A DNA stretch of 19,458 nt from Candidatus Gerdarchaeota archaeon (GCA_016840905.1 JAEORM010000137.1:1-19458), one strand, 5' to 3'; positions 1-8,422 are shown, counted from the first letter of the stretch. Translations and numbers: made by a program. Notes: generated from the letters alone by a model not told the origin.

Positions 1-389
1 GCATCATGATCATTTTCTCCCAATAGTGGTGCTCCACTAGCAACTGCTTCTACAGCTAAGGCTAAAGGTATGTCAGTAACTTTATCTGTATCAGCAGCTC
101 TAACAACTTCTCTCAACTTTTCAAGTGCTTTATCATTTATCAAATGGTATTTTTCTATTAACGCATCAAAAGTACAATATTTTATACCATTTCTTTCATA
201 ATGATCTAATTTTATTCCAGTTCCGCTATCAAATGGAATAGCTCCAGTTTTTGCTACAAAATCTGTTATTTCTTCTTTTGGCAAAAAAATAAATTGAGCT
301 TCCTTGTCAATGAAACGCTTAATTAACCAAGGACAAGCAACACGATCAACATGAACGAAATGTCTTGTTACCCAAATCATAGCAATCAT
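1..389 (-). CDS. ChrB C-terminal-domain protein (partial, 3' end outside window)
   Basis: This reading frame is open from an ATG at 389 to the window edge, giving 129 residues without a stop. The N-terminus reads MIAMIWVTRHF, followed by VDRVACPWLIKRFID, an acidic/aromatic stretch, AIPFDSGTGI, YCTFDALIEKY, and VVRAADTD. This matches the order of conserved blocks in the ChrB C-terminal domain family, where the usual forms are TRP..VDRIACPWLIRRFID, a PFD block, a CSFDA block and a RGADT block. In proteobacteria ChrB accompanies the ChrA chromate transporter and has an N-terminal DNA-binding half. Here the domain begins almost at the start codon, so this is a stand-alone version that probably does not bind DNA. 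Its substrate is unknown. An alternative ATG lies at 380. It is divergent from the flavodoxin gene. The family call is seen; a role in metal or redox stress is inference. Confidence 0.8.
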   Translation of the reverse strand, partial: MIAMIWVTRHFVHVDRVACPWLIKRFIDKEAQFIFLPKEEITDFVAKTGAIPFDSGTGIKLDHYERNGIKYCTFDALIEKYHLINDKALEKLREVVRAADTDKVTDIPLALAVEAVASGAPLLGENDHD

Positions 390-515
390 CTTATACTGAT
401 TTTCTTTGGTTAAGTTATCATTTAAACAATTAAACTTTTTTATTAATAATATTCTTTATTAGGGAAATCAATTACTATTAAATTAATTTTAAGAAGTAAA
501 AACAAGTTGGATATA

Positions 516-1022
516 ATGAAAGCAATAGTACTTTATAATTCACATACAGGGAATACGAAAAAAGTTGCTATGAAAATTGCTGAAGGTTTAGAAGCTGAAT
601 GTAGAAATTTTAGAAAAATACCTGATTTAAAGGAGTATGAGTTAATTGTTGTTGGTTCCTGGGTTATTTTTGGGAGAATAAGCTTTGCTGGCGCAAGGTA
701 TTTGAAAAAATTAAAACGAAAGAATATAGCAGGAAAAACCATTGCATTATTCTTTACTGCAGGAACACCTGATGTTATTCATCCTTTTACTGAAAAAAGT
801 GATAATCCTAGAACCATTAAACAAATTATGTTTGATTCAATGGAGAAAATATTATCTCTGTCTCTACAAATTAAAATTCTAGATGAACGTTTTTACTGCA
901 AAGGTGAAACCAGGATGTTCAAGAATAGTAAACCTACTCAAAGTATTGGACATCCTACTGATGAGGAATTAGCTCAAGCTAAGGCTTTTGGTGAGCAATT
1001 AAAAGAACTAATTAAAAAATAA
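516..1022 (+). CDS. flavodoxin-like FMN protein
   Basis: This is a 168-residue single-domain flavodoxin-fold protein, normal length for a long-chain flavodoxin. The first beta strand MKAIVLY runs into the phosphate-binding loop NSHTGNTKK (about residues 8-16), the T-x-T-G-x-T-type FMN loop. A second strand, LIVVGSWVIFGR (about 43-54), corresponds to the loop that covers the isoalloxazine ring and carries a Trp. The family carries one or two electrons on bound FMN between cytosolic redox partners. I chose ATG 516; a TTG at 507 in the same frame would add three residues and is less likely. The gene ends with a hairpin-plus-T terminator and is divergent from the ChrB-domain gene. The partner is unknown. 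A flavodoxin domain of the protoporphyrinogen-oxidase (HemG) type is an alternative, given the FTAGTPD segment. Confidence 0.8.
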   Translation: MKAIVLYNSHTGNTKKVAMKIAEGLEAECRNFRKIPDLKEYELIVVGSWVIFGRISFAGARYLKKLKRKNIAGKTIALFFTAGTPDVIHPFTEKSDNPRTIKQIMFDSMEKILSLSLQIKILDERFYCKGETRMFKNSKPTQSIGHPTDEELAQAKAFGEQLKELIKK

Positions 1023-1040
1023 AACTAAAATTATTTTTTT

Positions 1041-1075
1041 AGAAACAAATTATTGTTTCTTTCTTACTTTTTTTT
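1041..1075 (+). terminator. hairpin plus T-tract terminator after the flavodoxin gene
   Basis: A perfect 8-bp stem, AGAAACAA (1041-1048) with TTGTTTCT (1053-1060), has a 4-nt loop ATTA. It is followed by a T-rich tail ending in a run of nine T at about 1067-1075. It lies about 20 nt after the flavodoxin stop. Confidence 0.6.
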
Positions 1076-1165
1076 AGAGACAAAATGTATATTAAATGCT
1101 ATAAAATAATATTAAACATTTTCAATACAAATTATTTTGATATTGAGGAAGTGAAGAAAAGAAAA

Positions 1166-2344
1166 ATGATTTCTGGATCTGTTAAACCTGGATTTGAGTC
1201 AGTAAAAGAAGCTTTTATTGAGAATTTTGAAAAACGAGATGAGCTTGGAGCTGCTTGTTGTATTTACTATAAAGGTGAAAAGATTGTTGATTTATGGGGA
1301 GGAATTAGAAATGAGCTAACCAATGAACCATGGGAAAAAGATACTATGGTTATTGTCTGGTCAACCACCAAAGGGATTTCTGCCCTTGCTTTAGCACTTG
1401 CACATTCTAGAGGATTGTTTGACTATGATGATCGTGTCTCGAAGTATTGGCCTGAATTTGCACAACAAGGTAAAGAAGAGATAACTATCAGACAATTATT
1501 TGCCCATCAAGCTGGACTCTATTCAATTGAAAATCAAAATGATAAGAAACTTATAGGAGATCTTGATAAATTAGCAATTGTTTTAGCACAACAGAAACCT
1601 GCTTGGAAACCAGGAATGTATCAAGGATATCATGCTATCACATTAGGTTATTATCAGAATGAACTCTTACGAAGAGTAGATCCTAAAAAGCGTACAATTG
1701 GGCAATTCTTTCAAGATGAAATTGCTACCCCGTTAGGATTGGATTTCTATGTTAGACTTCCAGAGGAGATTCCTAATTCTAAATTAGCTGTACTAAGATT
1801 AGCTAAGTTTGGTTTTTCAGCTATGAAAAGTATGCCGATATCTTTTGTTTTTAATGCAATGAATCCTCGGTCAACAGTTAGAAAATCATTACTAGGTACT
1901 GATATTTCTTTAGACAAACAAAATATTTATTCTCGAAATTTTGAAGCTCCTTCAGGTGGTGGTGTAGGCACAGCTAGAGCTCTAGCACAAGTTTATAGTG
2001 TTTTTGCTAATGGTGGAAAAGAACTTGGTTTGAAAGAAGAAACATTCCAGCTTCTAATGGCACCAGCTATAGCACCAAAGAAAGGATTTCGTGATAAAGT
2101 TATGAAAGTTGAGTTACCTTTCTCACTTGGTTTTGTAAAACCACATCCAAAAGAACCATTTGGTTCACCTAGTTCGTTTGGTATGCCTGGATCGGGCGGT
2201 TCATTTGGATTTGCTGACCCAGAGAATAAAATTGGTTATGGATATGTTCTCAATGGTATGGGAACAGCACTTGTAGATCAACGAGATCTTGCTCTACGTA
2301 AAGCATTATATCACTCAATTGGTAGAACTGATCTATATCCTTAA
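1166..2344 (+). CDS. serine beta-lactamase-fold hydrolase (class C / esterase family VIII type)
   Basis: This 392-residue hydrolase has the penicillin-binding-protein/beta-lactamase fold. The opening SGSVKPGFESVKEAF and the DLWGGI strand are typical of the EstB/LACTB-like subgroup. The catalytic motif STTK (Ser66, Lys69) sits in VWSTTKGIS. The YxN-position tyrosine is probably Tyr155 in GYHAITLGYY, with His as the third residue as in family VIII esterases. Near the C-terminus SGGSFGFAD replaces the KTG triad, again as in esterases. No signal peptide is visible, so it is probably cytosolic and more likely an ester or amide hydrolase than an antibiotic-resistance enzyme. The frame is open upstream to 1085, but the family homology begins at ATG 1166, which has GAGG about 18 nt upstream; a GTG at 1151 is another option. 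Substrate unknown. Confidence 0.85.
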   Translation: MISGSVKPGFESVKEAFIENFEKRDELGAACCIYYKGEKIVDLWGGIRNELTNEPWEKDTMVIVWSTTKGISALALALAHSRGLFDYDDRVSKYWPEFAQQGKEEITIRQLFAHQAGLYSIENQNDKKLIGDLDKLAIVLAQQKPAWKPGMYQGYHAITLGYYQNELLRRVDPKKRTIGQFFQDEIATPLGLDFYVRLPEEIPNSKLAVLRLAKFGFSAMKSMPISFVFNAMNPRSTVRKSLLGTDISLDKQNIYSRNFEAPSGGGVGTARALAQVYSVFANGGKELGLKEETFQLLMAPAIAPKKGFRDKVMKVELPFSLGFVKPHPKEPFGSPSSFGMPGSGGSFGFADPENKIGYGYVLNGMGTALVDQRDLALRKALYHSIGRTDLYP

Positions 2345-2372
2345 ACAATCGCTTGTCAAAATTAATTGTTGG

Positions 2373-2380
2373 TATATAAG
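2373..2380 (+). promoter_or_regulatory. candidate TATA box for the glycosylase gene
   Basis: TATATAAG lies about 57 nt upstream of ATG 2437. An archaeal transcript would start about 25 nt further down, leaving a short leader. Confidence 0.4.
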
Positions 2381-2436
2381 ACTAAACAATAAATTAGTAA
2401 GAAAAGTGAAATAGGGACAAGTAGAAGGAATAGTAT

Positions 2437-3051
2437 ATGAGAGAAGAAATCGTTGCAATATTAGAAAGAGATTCAATTATGAAGGAAATCTTAGCAAAGG
2501 AAAAAAAAGAACTAGTTGTTAAAGAATCAAACGACGATCATTTTCAAAGTCTCTATGAGACAATCATTTACCAACAATTAAGTGGGAAGGCTGCTGGAAG
2601 CATTTTGAAAAAATTCTTAATGCTTTTTCCAGAAAGCAAAGTTACTCCAAAACAAGTTTTAGCAAAATCAGAAGATGAACTTGCAAGTGCTGGTATCTCG
2701 AGACAAAAACGAGGATATCTCTATAGTTTAGCAGAAAAATTCCTTGATGGAACAATTACTCCTGAGAAATTTAGTGCAATGTCTGATGAAGAAATAATCT
2801 CTGAATTAGTGCAAATTAAGGGAATTGGACGATGGTCAGCTCAGATGTTTTTAATGTTTACTCTAGGACGAGAAGATGTGTTCGCACCAGATGATTTAGG
2901 TTTAAGAAAAGCTATACAAGTAAATTATCATTTAGAAGAAATACCAAAATCTAAAGAAGCTGAAACATTTGCTGAAAAATGGAAACCATATAGAACCTAT
3001 GCTTCAATTCTTCTCTGGCGTAGTTTAAGACAAGAAAAAGATAGTGAATAG
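2437..3051 (+). CDS. DNA-3-methyladenine glycosylase, AlkA-type HhH-GPD
   Basis: This 204-residue enzyme excises alkylated bases such as 3-methyladenine to begin base-excision repair. The N-terminal helices carry FQSLYETIIYQQLSGKAA (about 36-53), where the family contacts the flipped base. The helix-hairpin-helix is LVQIKGIGRWSAQM (about 124-137), with the GIG turn that binds DNA phosphates. The catalytic aspartate is Asp153 in FAPDDLGLRKAI, equivalent to the second D of the DD pair in E. coli AlkA. There is no FCL [4Fe-4S] cysteine cluster, so it is not an EndoIII/MutY-type enzyme. It lacks the AlkA N-terminal TBP-like domain, so it is a compact form. It has its own TATA box and is convergent with the protease gene 20 nt away. 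Which alkylated base it prefers cannot be read from sequence. Confidence 0.88.
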   Translation: MREEIVAILERDSIMKEILAKEKKELVVKESNDDHFQSLYETIIYQQLSGKAAGSILKKFLMLFPESKVTPKQVLAKSEDELASAGISRQKRGYLYSLAEKFLDGTITPEKFSAMSDEEIISELVQIKGIGRWSAQMFLMFTLGREDVFAPDDLGLRKAIQVNYHLEEIPKSKEAETFAEKWKPYRTYASILLWRSLRQEKDSE

Positions 3052-3071
3052 AAAAAAATCATAAATTACTA

Positions 3072-4373
3072 TTAAGATTTTTTCTTTCTTTTTGTTATTA
3101 TATCTCTTTCACGTTTATAGAAGATATGAAGGAGTATCTCATCTTCCTTATTATCAAAAATAATACTTATATCTGAAAATCCTGGTTCAGGTATTATGAA
3201 CAATTTTTCTGAAATTTGTTCTAATTGAATTACTCCAGCATTAGTTGTTTTCCAATAGAGATTATTATTTTCATAAGTAATTTTACTTATACCATAACCA
3301 CTATTATCATATTCACCAGCCAAATCTTTTAGATTAATTTTTCCAATACTTTTTTCATTCGTCATAGAATTTAATTCTTCTACTGCTAATTCTAAGAATA
3401 ATTTCTTATTTTGATCCTCTTCTTCTGCAATTAATTCATTCAATATTGTAACATAAGCAATATGGAAAGCCTGTTCTGCAGAGGTATTAATATTTGGTTC
3501 GATACCAACAGCTTCCCAATTACTTTGACTTATGGGATTAAATGATTCACCAGTTGGAAGCATTAGTAAAAATGTTCCCTGAATAACGATGAAATCTACT
3601 GGATGACCACCACCTTTTGTATTTTCACCTACAATTGTTACTCTTTTCTGTGATTTCAATGCATAAACAAAATCCTCTGCAGCAGAAAAAGTATTTCGAC
3701 TAGTTAACAAAAATAACCTTTTATCGAGCATTCTTTTACCAGGAACATAAGGCATTGCACGATATTGTTCAATTGCTTCACCATATCGTCTTTTAATATA
3801 ATTTAATTGAGAGAAATTCTTGAGAAAATAACTTGAAAGCAGTTGGACCATTTCAGGTGAACCACCACCATTATTTCGTAGGTCTATTATGATAGCATTT
3901 GTATTTTGCAAAAAATTCATTGCAGCTACTGCTATTTCAAATGATTCATTTGATTCATCAAACATTATTAAATTAAGATAACCAATATTTCCATCTAGGA
4001 TTTCTAATTTCTTAAATCCAAAATTAGTTTCTTTATTTTTTTCAATCATTTGTCTTTTTAGCTCAAATTTCTTTTCTTCATCGTTACTCGATAGAATTGT
4101 TTCTGTTTCAAGCATTTCTAAATTATAAAAGAAATGAAGATGCTTATCCTTACAAATTTTTTTTATACATGAATCAACTTCTGATGCAAAAGTCGAGTTT
4201 TTTACAAAATTATCAAAATAACCTTCTTGATATTTGTTCATTAATGCTTCATGTATTTTGTCTGCTACATCTGGAAAAATATATTTTTCAGTTATTATAT
4301 TACAAACTTCTTCTATTACTAATTTCTTTTTTTCTGCATCTAAATCAATTATTTTCTTTGTTATTTCTTTCAT
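3072..4373 (-). CDS. S41-family (C-terminal processing protease-like) serine peptidase
   Basis: This is a 433-residue S41 peptidase-like protein. The N-terminal helical part (VCNIITEKYIFPDVADKI, then a KDKHLHF block) resembles the IRBP/TSP subgroup. The core has the strand IIIDLRNNGGG followed by helix, then LTSRNTFSAAEDF with the nucleophile Ser230, and the downstream GENTKGGG loop. The end (from about 350) looks like a small beta domain found after S41 cores. No PDZ domain and no signal peptide are visible, so it probably acts in the cytosol. ATG 4373 is preferred because GAAGGA lies just upstream; an in-frame TTG at 4385 would add four residues but lacks a site. It is divergent from a winged-helix regulator, which may control it. 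It is followed by a T7 run on its own strand. Substrate unknown. Confidence 0.85.
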   Translation of the reverse strand: MKEITKKIIDLDAEKKKLVIEEVCNIITEKYIFPDVADKIHEALMNKYQEGYFDNFVKNSTFASEVDSCIKKICKDKHLHFFYNLEMLETETILSSNDEEKKFELKRQMIEKNKETNFGFKKLEILDGNIGYLNLIMFDESNESFEIAVAAMNFLQNTNAIIIDLRNNGGGSPEMVQLLSSYFLKNFSQLNYIKRRYGEAIEQYRAMPYVPGKRMLDKRLFLLTSRNTFSAAEDFVYALKSQKRVTIVGENTKGGGHPVDFIVIQGTFLLMLPTGESFNPISQSNWEAVGIEPNINTSAEQAFHIAYVTILNELIAEEEDQNKKLFLELAVEELNSMTNEKSIGKINLKDLAGEYDNSGYGISKITYENNNLYWKTTNAGVIQLEQISEKLFIIPEPGFSDISIIFDNKEDEILLHIFYKRERDIITKRKKKS

Positions 4374-4389
4374 TATTTCCTTCAACCTT

Positions 4390-4454
4390 TTTTGGTTAAT
4401 AAAATAAGTTTAGTTTGAACGACCAAATAAATATATTGTTTTTGAACATATAAA
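4390..4454. promoter_or_regulatory. divergent promoter region with repeated TTTGAAC
   Basis: The 148-bp gap between the protease and regulator genes contains TATAAA at 4449-4454, oriented for the regulator. It also holds two direct copies of TTTGAAC (4414-4420 and 4441-4447, 27 bp apart) and an inverted pair TTTGGT (4391-4396) / ACCAAA (4422-4427). These are candidate operator sites for the neighbouring regulator; only the repeats are seen, binding is inferred. Confidence 0.35.
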
Positions 4455-4521
4455 TTTTATGAAAAAACTTAATTAAATGTAAGAAAGATTATATCTATGA
4501 TAATTAGCTGGTAGAAACATT

Positions 4522-5208
4522 ATGGAAAACACTTATACAGAAGAACAATTCAATGAGATTTTTAGTCATGAAATCAAAAACATGATTGTAAGGTTACTTA
4601 GAATTTATACAGAATTAAGTTTAGCTCAATTAAGTGAAATTATGAGTATGAATAAAACAACAATTCAATATCATTTAATGCACTTACGAGAAAAAGGAAT
4701 TATTTATGTTTCACGTGAGAGTCAGGAGGATTCTCGAGGTTCAATACCAACAAAATATTATCAGCTAAAATTAGGTATCAAGCATTATCGAGCAAATTTT
4801 GATGAGATTAGGAAAATAAAAAATCTTGAAGAACGATTACTAGCCTATGGAACTTATATGCAAAATCTACTTGCTGGATTGAAAGATATAAAAAACCAAT
4901 TATCTTATGCTGAAAGTGCTTTGGAGAAAAGTTTGAATTTAATCGATAAAGCTAGTAAAAAACAACTTTCAGATGATATATTAAATAAATTAGATGAAGA
5001 AATAAATGGTCTAAGATCAGGTATAAGTTCATTTTCTACTACAAAAGAAAATTATTTTAAAATTGTCAAAAAAGTGCCAGCTTTTTATGAAAGCTTCGAA
5101 ATTAATGATCAAACTTTAGATGATCCCGAGGGATATGAAATTATTACATTAAGTATTCCATTGGTAGATTTGATAAAATCAAAACTTGAAAATAAAAAGA
5201 AGAAATAA
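4522..5208 (+). CDS. winged-helix transcriptional regulator with C-terminal coiled coil
   Basis: This 228-residue protein has an ArsR/TrmB-like winged helix at about 10-75. The recognition helix region is LSLAQLSEIMSMNKTTIQYHLMHL, followed by a wing containing RESQEDSRGSIPTKYY. The TTIQYHL pattern is typical of archaeal HTH regulators. Residues about 105-165 are charged and heptad-like (LLAGLKDIKNQLSYAE onward), suggesting a coiled-coil dimerisation arm. The last 60 residues are unassigned. There is no obvious metal-binding cysteine set, so a metal sensor is not supported. It is divergent from the S41 gene across a 148-bp gap holding repeated sequence, the usual arrangement for local control. 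An effector cannot be read from the sequence. Confidence 0.8.
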   Translation: MENTYTEEQFNEIFSHEIKNMIVRLLRIYTELSLAQLSEIMSMNKTTIQYHLMHLREKGIIYVSRESQEDSRGSIPTKYYQLKLGIKHYRANFDEIRKIKNLEERLLAYGTYMQNLLAGLKDIKNQLSYAESALEKSLNLIDKASKKQLSDDILNKLDEEINGLRSGISSFSTTKENYFKIVKKVPAFYESFEINDQTLDDPEGYEIITLSIPLVDLIKSKLENKKKK

Positions 5209-5238
5209 TTGTAATAGTGATATTTTCATAGCTGAATG

Positions 5239-5260
5239 AAAAAAAAATATTAAAAAAAAA
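5239..5260 (-). terminator. T-tract terminator for the DinB-like gene
   Basis: Two runs of nine A on the plus strand (5239-5247 and 5252-5260) are T9 tracts on the minus strand just after the stop at 5267. T-rich tails are the usual archaeal termination signal. There is no clear hairpin. Confidence 0.5.
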
Positions 5261-5266
5261 GAAAAA

Positions 5267-5728
5267 TTAGAAATCTATCTTTATACCACCATTTTCCAAG
5301 TGTTGTTTGTCATGCATCCATAGAGAAACAACATTTTCGTTTCTAAACATGTTTTTCTCATCAGCAATAGTTTCAGGTTGAGAGATAAGTTTTTCAAACA
5401 TTTTTATGGTTTTTTCTCGAGTTTCTTTGAATAATTTTTTACTTTCTTCAAAAGTTAAATTCTTTTTCTCTGCAAGAACTGTATCATTCCATTTACTATA
5501 GTCTATATCTTTTAGTTGATGATCGAATTTGAAATCTTCACATTTACCATCTAATTTAGCTTGGCAACCTTTCAACATTTGATCATCCCAAGACCAAAGA
5601 TGAATCATTAATTCCTTTCGCGTCCAACCATTTGGTAATTTAAAGGAATCATCCAATGAAAGTATTATTTTAGTTATCTTTTTAGTATTTTCAAGATGTT
5701 GTTCAGGGGATAATTTTTGTTCTTCCAT
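5267..5728 (-). CDS. DinB/ClbS-DfsB-like four-helix-bundle protein
   Basis: This 153-residue protein has the DinB/YfiT-like layout. An early helix carries GWTRKELMIHLWSWDDQM with His43, and a late helix carries WMHDKQHLE with His139 and His143. Those three histidines occupy the positions of the metal-binding triad in this superfamily, and the ClbS/DfsB branch (DUF1706) is the closest by text pattern. Known members are metal-dependent thiol transferases or small-molecule hydrolases, such as colibactin resistance. The substrate here is unknown. ATG 5728 is preceded by GGTGG inside a perfect 7-bp hairpin. It sits alone between the regulator and the first ABC operon, same strand as the latter but separated by about 80 nt. 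It could be read through from that operon. Confidence 0.75.
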   Translation of the reverse strand: MEEQKLSPEQHLENTKKITKIILSLDDSFKLPNGWTRKELMIHLWSWDDQMLKGCQAKLDGKCEDFKFDHQLKDIDYSKWNDTVLAEKKNLTFEESKKLFKETREKTIKMFEKLISQPETIADEKNMFRNENVVSLWMHDKQHLENGGIKIDF

Positions 5729-5730
5729 TT

Positions 5731-5753
5731 ATTACATCCACCTATAATGTAAT
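5731..5753 (-). promoter_or_regulatory. 7-bp inverted repeat with the Shine-Dalgarno sequence in its loop
   Basis: ATTACAT (5731-5737) and ATGTAAT (5747-5753) form a perfect stem. On the minus strand the 9-nt loop reads TATAGGTGG, so it displays the ribosome-binding site. The stem ends 2 nt before the start codon of the DinB-like gene. It could be an RNA element or a DNA operator. Confidence 0.4.
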
Positions 5754-5809
5754 TGAATATAGCTGTTTTATGCTTTATCTTTTACTCTGATAATTAACCA
5801 TTATTTTTG

Positions 5810-7567
5810 TTAACCTAAATAACTGCTTATTTTTTCATTATATTGTTTATTTACTTTGAACATAGTAAAATAGCTTATTAGGAGGAAAACTAAACAAATT
5901 CCTTCGAGAACTAATGTCAACCAATAACCAATAATTAATGATGCTGCGAAACCTCCAGCAATAATGAACATGATCAATAAAATAAGGATCAATTTGAGCT
6001 CTTTATACTTGGTATTTACTTCTTCAATAGTATACTTGTATCTCATTTTACCAAAGAGTGCTATTTTTATAAAAAGTGCAATCATCGCAGTTATGAATAT
6101 CGCAGGTAAAAGTACAGCAATCAATATTAGGATATCAAAAAAGATAGGCTTTTTAATTTGAAATAGAACTGCTATAATAACCATTAATGGCACGGTTGAA
6201 AATAGGAAAGGTATTTTTGCTTTGATCTGATCTCTGATATTTATAGGCAAGGAAGAGGTGATAGTTTCTCCCCCACTCTCAATACTTGTTATTCCTACAA
6301 GTATAAAGAAAGTTGAGAATATAGCAAACAAGAAAATGTAAATAACCATTGCAGGAATCCCCGTATCGCCAATGATCATATCTAATGGATATGCTAAAGC
6401 TGCTGAAATGGGAATCATAATTGGCATTATCATGAATGTTATTGTTTGTAATTCTCGAGTAATGACTGCTAGGTCTCGTTTCAAATAAGCTCTTGTTGGA
6501 CTAATTATTCTTATTTCTATTATAGTTGGTTTCTTTCTAGTTGTTTGTTTTTTAGCAGAAATATCCAGAGAAGTTAGTTCTTGAAGTATAACCAAGACTT
6601 TTTTGAAAAGTAAAATAGCTAATACTATTTGAAGTAATGAACCTATTATAGAACCTAGTAAAACATAAAATGGCACATTTGCAAAACCCACTGCTATACT
6701 TGCCATTAAGAATCCCCCTGAAAATGGAAATGGTATAAAACTTAGAACTGAACTGATAATTTCTGCGTTTTTTGAATCAAATGGTGTTACGGGATTATAT
6801 AATTGGGGTAAATATTGAATGACCATTTGAATTCCATAGGAGGCTAACATAGAGAAAATTAAATAGATTAGAATCGTTCCAATACGAATGAAATTAGCCA
6901 TTTTATTATTTTCTTCTTGATCTTCCATTACTTTGGCCATTTTCCTTCCTAATAAAATAGCGATACTAATATTGAAAATTGTGTTAGATAGATTAATAAT
7001 AAGACAAGCAAAAATCATTAGTAAATTTGTTCCAATATCCGCACCATATCCTTTTGGTAAATTAATTCCAATCATAGTTCCTATTGGTAGAACTAAAGAC
7101 AAAACAATTAATTGAACATCAACTCCCCGTGAGAATGAAAAGAAGCTTATTTTACTTATATCTTTTCTCGAGAAAGGTAAAGTGCTAACCCAAGTATATG
7201 GTTCTTTTGAAAGGAATCCCCAAGTAAAGGTCACAGTGAAAACAATTAAGATTATTAATTGAAGAAGCATAAAAGCACTAAGTGAAAGCCCACCAACAAA
7301 ATAAACATTCTCTATGGTTGGATAGTCTTTTGAAATAATATTAATTTGGATAAAAGAATAAACGGGAATAGTCGTAAAAATAACAATATAAAATGCAACA
7401 AGGATTTTCATAACAATTGATTGTGCGCCAATACTACCTCTATTTTTATTTACTTTTTCCAAATATTTTGCTTTATTACTCCCTGCTGCTTGTATTTGTT
7501 GGTGTAAAGTAGCTTCTCTAAATACCGATTTGGAAATTTTATAAAGTTCTCTATTTGTGAAGTCCAT
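5810..7567 (-). CDS. ABC-2-type exporter permease (585 aa)
   Basis: This is a large polytopic membrane protein with roughly eleven to twelve hydrophobic segments separated by short loops. A soluble N-terminal 50 residues precede TM1 (ILVAFYIVIFTTIPVYSF). A central cytosolic stretch at about 330-365 (rich in Lys/Thr) sits between two halves of about six segments each, so the polypeptide looks like two fused transmembrane domains. It is the membrane partner of the ATPase encoded immediately upstream. The ATPase stop codon TGA lies inside the GGGTGA Shine-Dalgarno sequence of this gene and the gap is 9 nt, which fits translational coupling. No conserved residue reveals the substrate. The FTWGFLSKEPYTWVSTLPFSRKDISK segment (about 109-135) resembles the amphipathic coupling region of ABC-2 permeases. 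Confidence 0.8.
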   Translation of the reverse strand: MDFTNRELYKISKSVFREATLHQQIQAAGSNKAKYLEKVNKNRGSIGAQSIVMKILVAFYIVIFTTIPVYSFIQINIISKDYPTIENVYFVGGLSLSAFMLLQLIILIVFTVTFTWGFLSKEPYTWVSTLPFSRKDISKISFFSFSRGVDVQLIVLSLVLPIGTMIGINLPKGYGADIGTNLLMIFACLIINLSNTIFNISIAILLGRKMAKVMEDQEENNKMANFIRIGTILIYLIFSMLASYGIQMVIQYLPQLYNPVTPFDSKNAEIISSVLSFIPFPFSGGFLMASIAVGFANVPFYVLLGSIIGSLLQIVLAILLFKKVLVILQELTSLDISAKKQTTRKKPTIIEIRIISPTRAYLKRDLAVITRELQTITFMIMPIMIPISAALAYPLDMIIGDTGIPAMVIYIFLFAIFSTFFILVGITSIESGGETITSSLPINIRDQIKAKIPFLFSTVPLMVIIAVLFQIKKPIFFDILILIAVLLPAIFITAMIALFIKIALFGKMRYKYTIEEVNTKYKELKLILILLIMFIIAGGFAASLIIGYWLTLVLEGICLVFLLISYFTMFKVNKQYNEKISSYLG

Positions 7568-7576
7568 TTTAATATT

Positions 7577-8371
7577 TCACCCTCTCGTATTATTAGATAA
7601 TTTTCTTAAGTCTCTAACGATTTTCTCAACTGATTCATCTTGTTCAGTAAGTTTTAGAAATATCTCTTCCAAATCAGCGCCCATTTTATCAGCTAATTTC
7701 GATAATTCATTCATTGTACCAGTTGCAACTGCTTTACCTTTATTTATTATACAAATTCTGTCACATACTTCTTGAGCAACTTCGAGAATGTGTGTTGAGA
7801 ATATTATTGAGCCACCATTTTCTAAATGAAGATCTAATATCTCTTTGAGAACTTTAACAGATTTTGCATCTAATCCTGTAAGAGGTTCATCAAGTATCAG
7901 TAATTTTGGTTCATGTAATAAAGCAGCAATGATTTGCATTTTTTGTTTATTACCACGAGATAAAGTCGCTATAAGTTTATCATAGTATTGTTCAGCTTCC
8001 AAGCTAGCTAGATATTTCTGAAGTTTTGCTGTTGTTTCTTCGGGATCGAGTTTGCGAATAGATGATATAAAATTGAAGAGCTCTTTAGGAGTCATCGATT
8101 TGTAAATTAAAGGTTCTTCTGAAACATATCCAACATCCTTTTTAATTAGCATTTCATCTTTATCTGGTAATAAATCAAAAACGGTTATTTCTCCTGAGTC
8201 TAACTCAAGAAGTCCTAAAATAAGTTTGATGGTGGTTGTTTTTCCAGCCCCATTAGGTCCCAAAAGGCCAAAAATTTCTCCTGGTTTTACTTCAAATGAT
8301 AATCCATCAACTGCTCGAACATCACCAAATGTTTTAACAACATTTTTTACATTAACAATATTAGCTGACAT
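7577..8371 (-). CDS. ABC transporter ATP-binding protein
   Basis: This 264-residue ATPase powers the adjacent permease. Walker A is GPNGAGKTT (38-46), the signature is LSRGNKQKM (136-144), Walker B is LLILDEP (156-162), the D-loop is GLD (165-167) and the H-loop histidine is His193 in FSTHI. The Q-loop region reads VGYVSEEPL (79-87), with Glu where many ATPases have Gln, a variant common in ABC-2 exporters. The C-terminal 50 residues are a short exporter-type tail with DLEEIFLKLTE. The ATG 8371 start follows GGTGAG. A TATA box about 57 nt upstream and a 9-bp inverted repeat further up make this the first gene of the operon. An exporter of lipid, peptide or drug is likely; the substrate is not visible. 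Confidence 0.9.
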   Translation of the reverse strand: MSANIVNVKNVVKTFGDVRAVDGLSFEVKPGEIFGLLGPNGAGKTTTIKLILGLLELDSGEITVFDLLPDKDEMLIKKDVGYVSEEPLIYKSMTPKELFNFISSIRKLDPEETTAKLQKYLASLEAEQYYDKLIATLSRGNKQKMQIIAALLHEPKLLILDEPLTGLDAKSVKVLKEILDLHLENGGSIIFSTHILEVAQEVCDRICIINKGKAVATGTMNELSKLADKMGADLEEIFLKLTEQDESVEKIVRDLRKLSNNTRG

Positions 8372-8422
8372 CGTAACTCACCAAAAATCTATCTTTACAG
8401 ATGATTGAATAATTCACTTCGA

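Noticed and set aside
1085..1165. N-terminal extension of the beta-lactamase-fold gene
   Set aside because: The 27 extra residues have no resemblance to the family and no site for a ribosome before 1085; ATG 1166 fits the family start.
4097..4399. 100-codon plus-strand frame opposite the S41 gene
   Set aside because: Antisense shadow of a well-supported coding gene, with a Phe/Leu-rich translation that reflects the Lys/Glu-rich sense strand.
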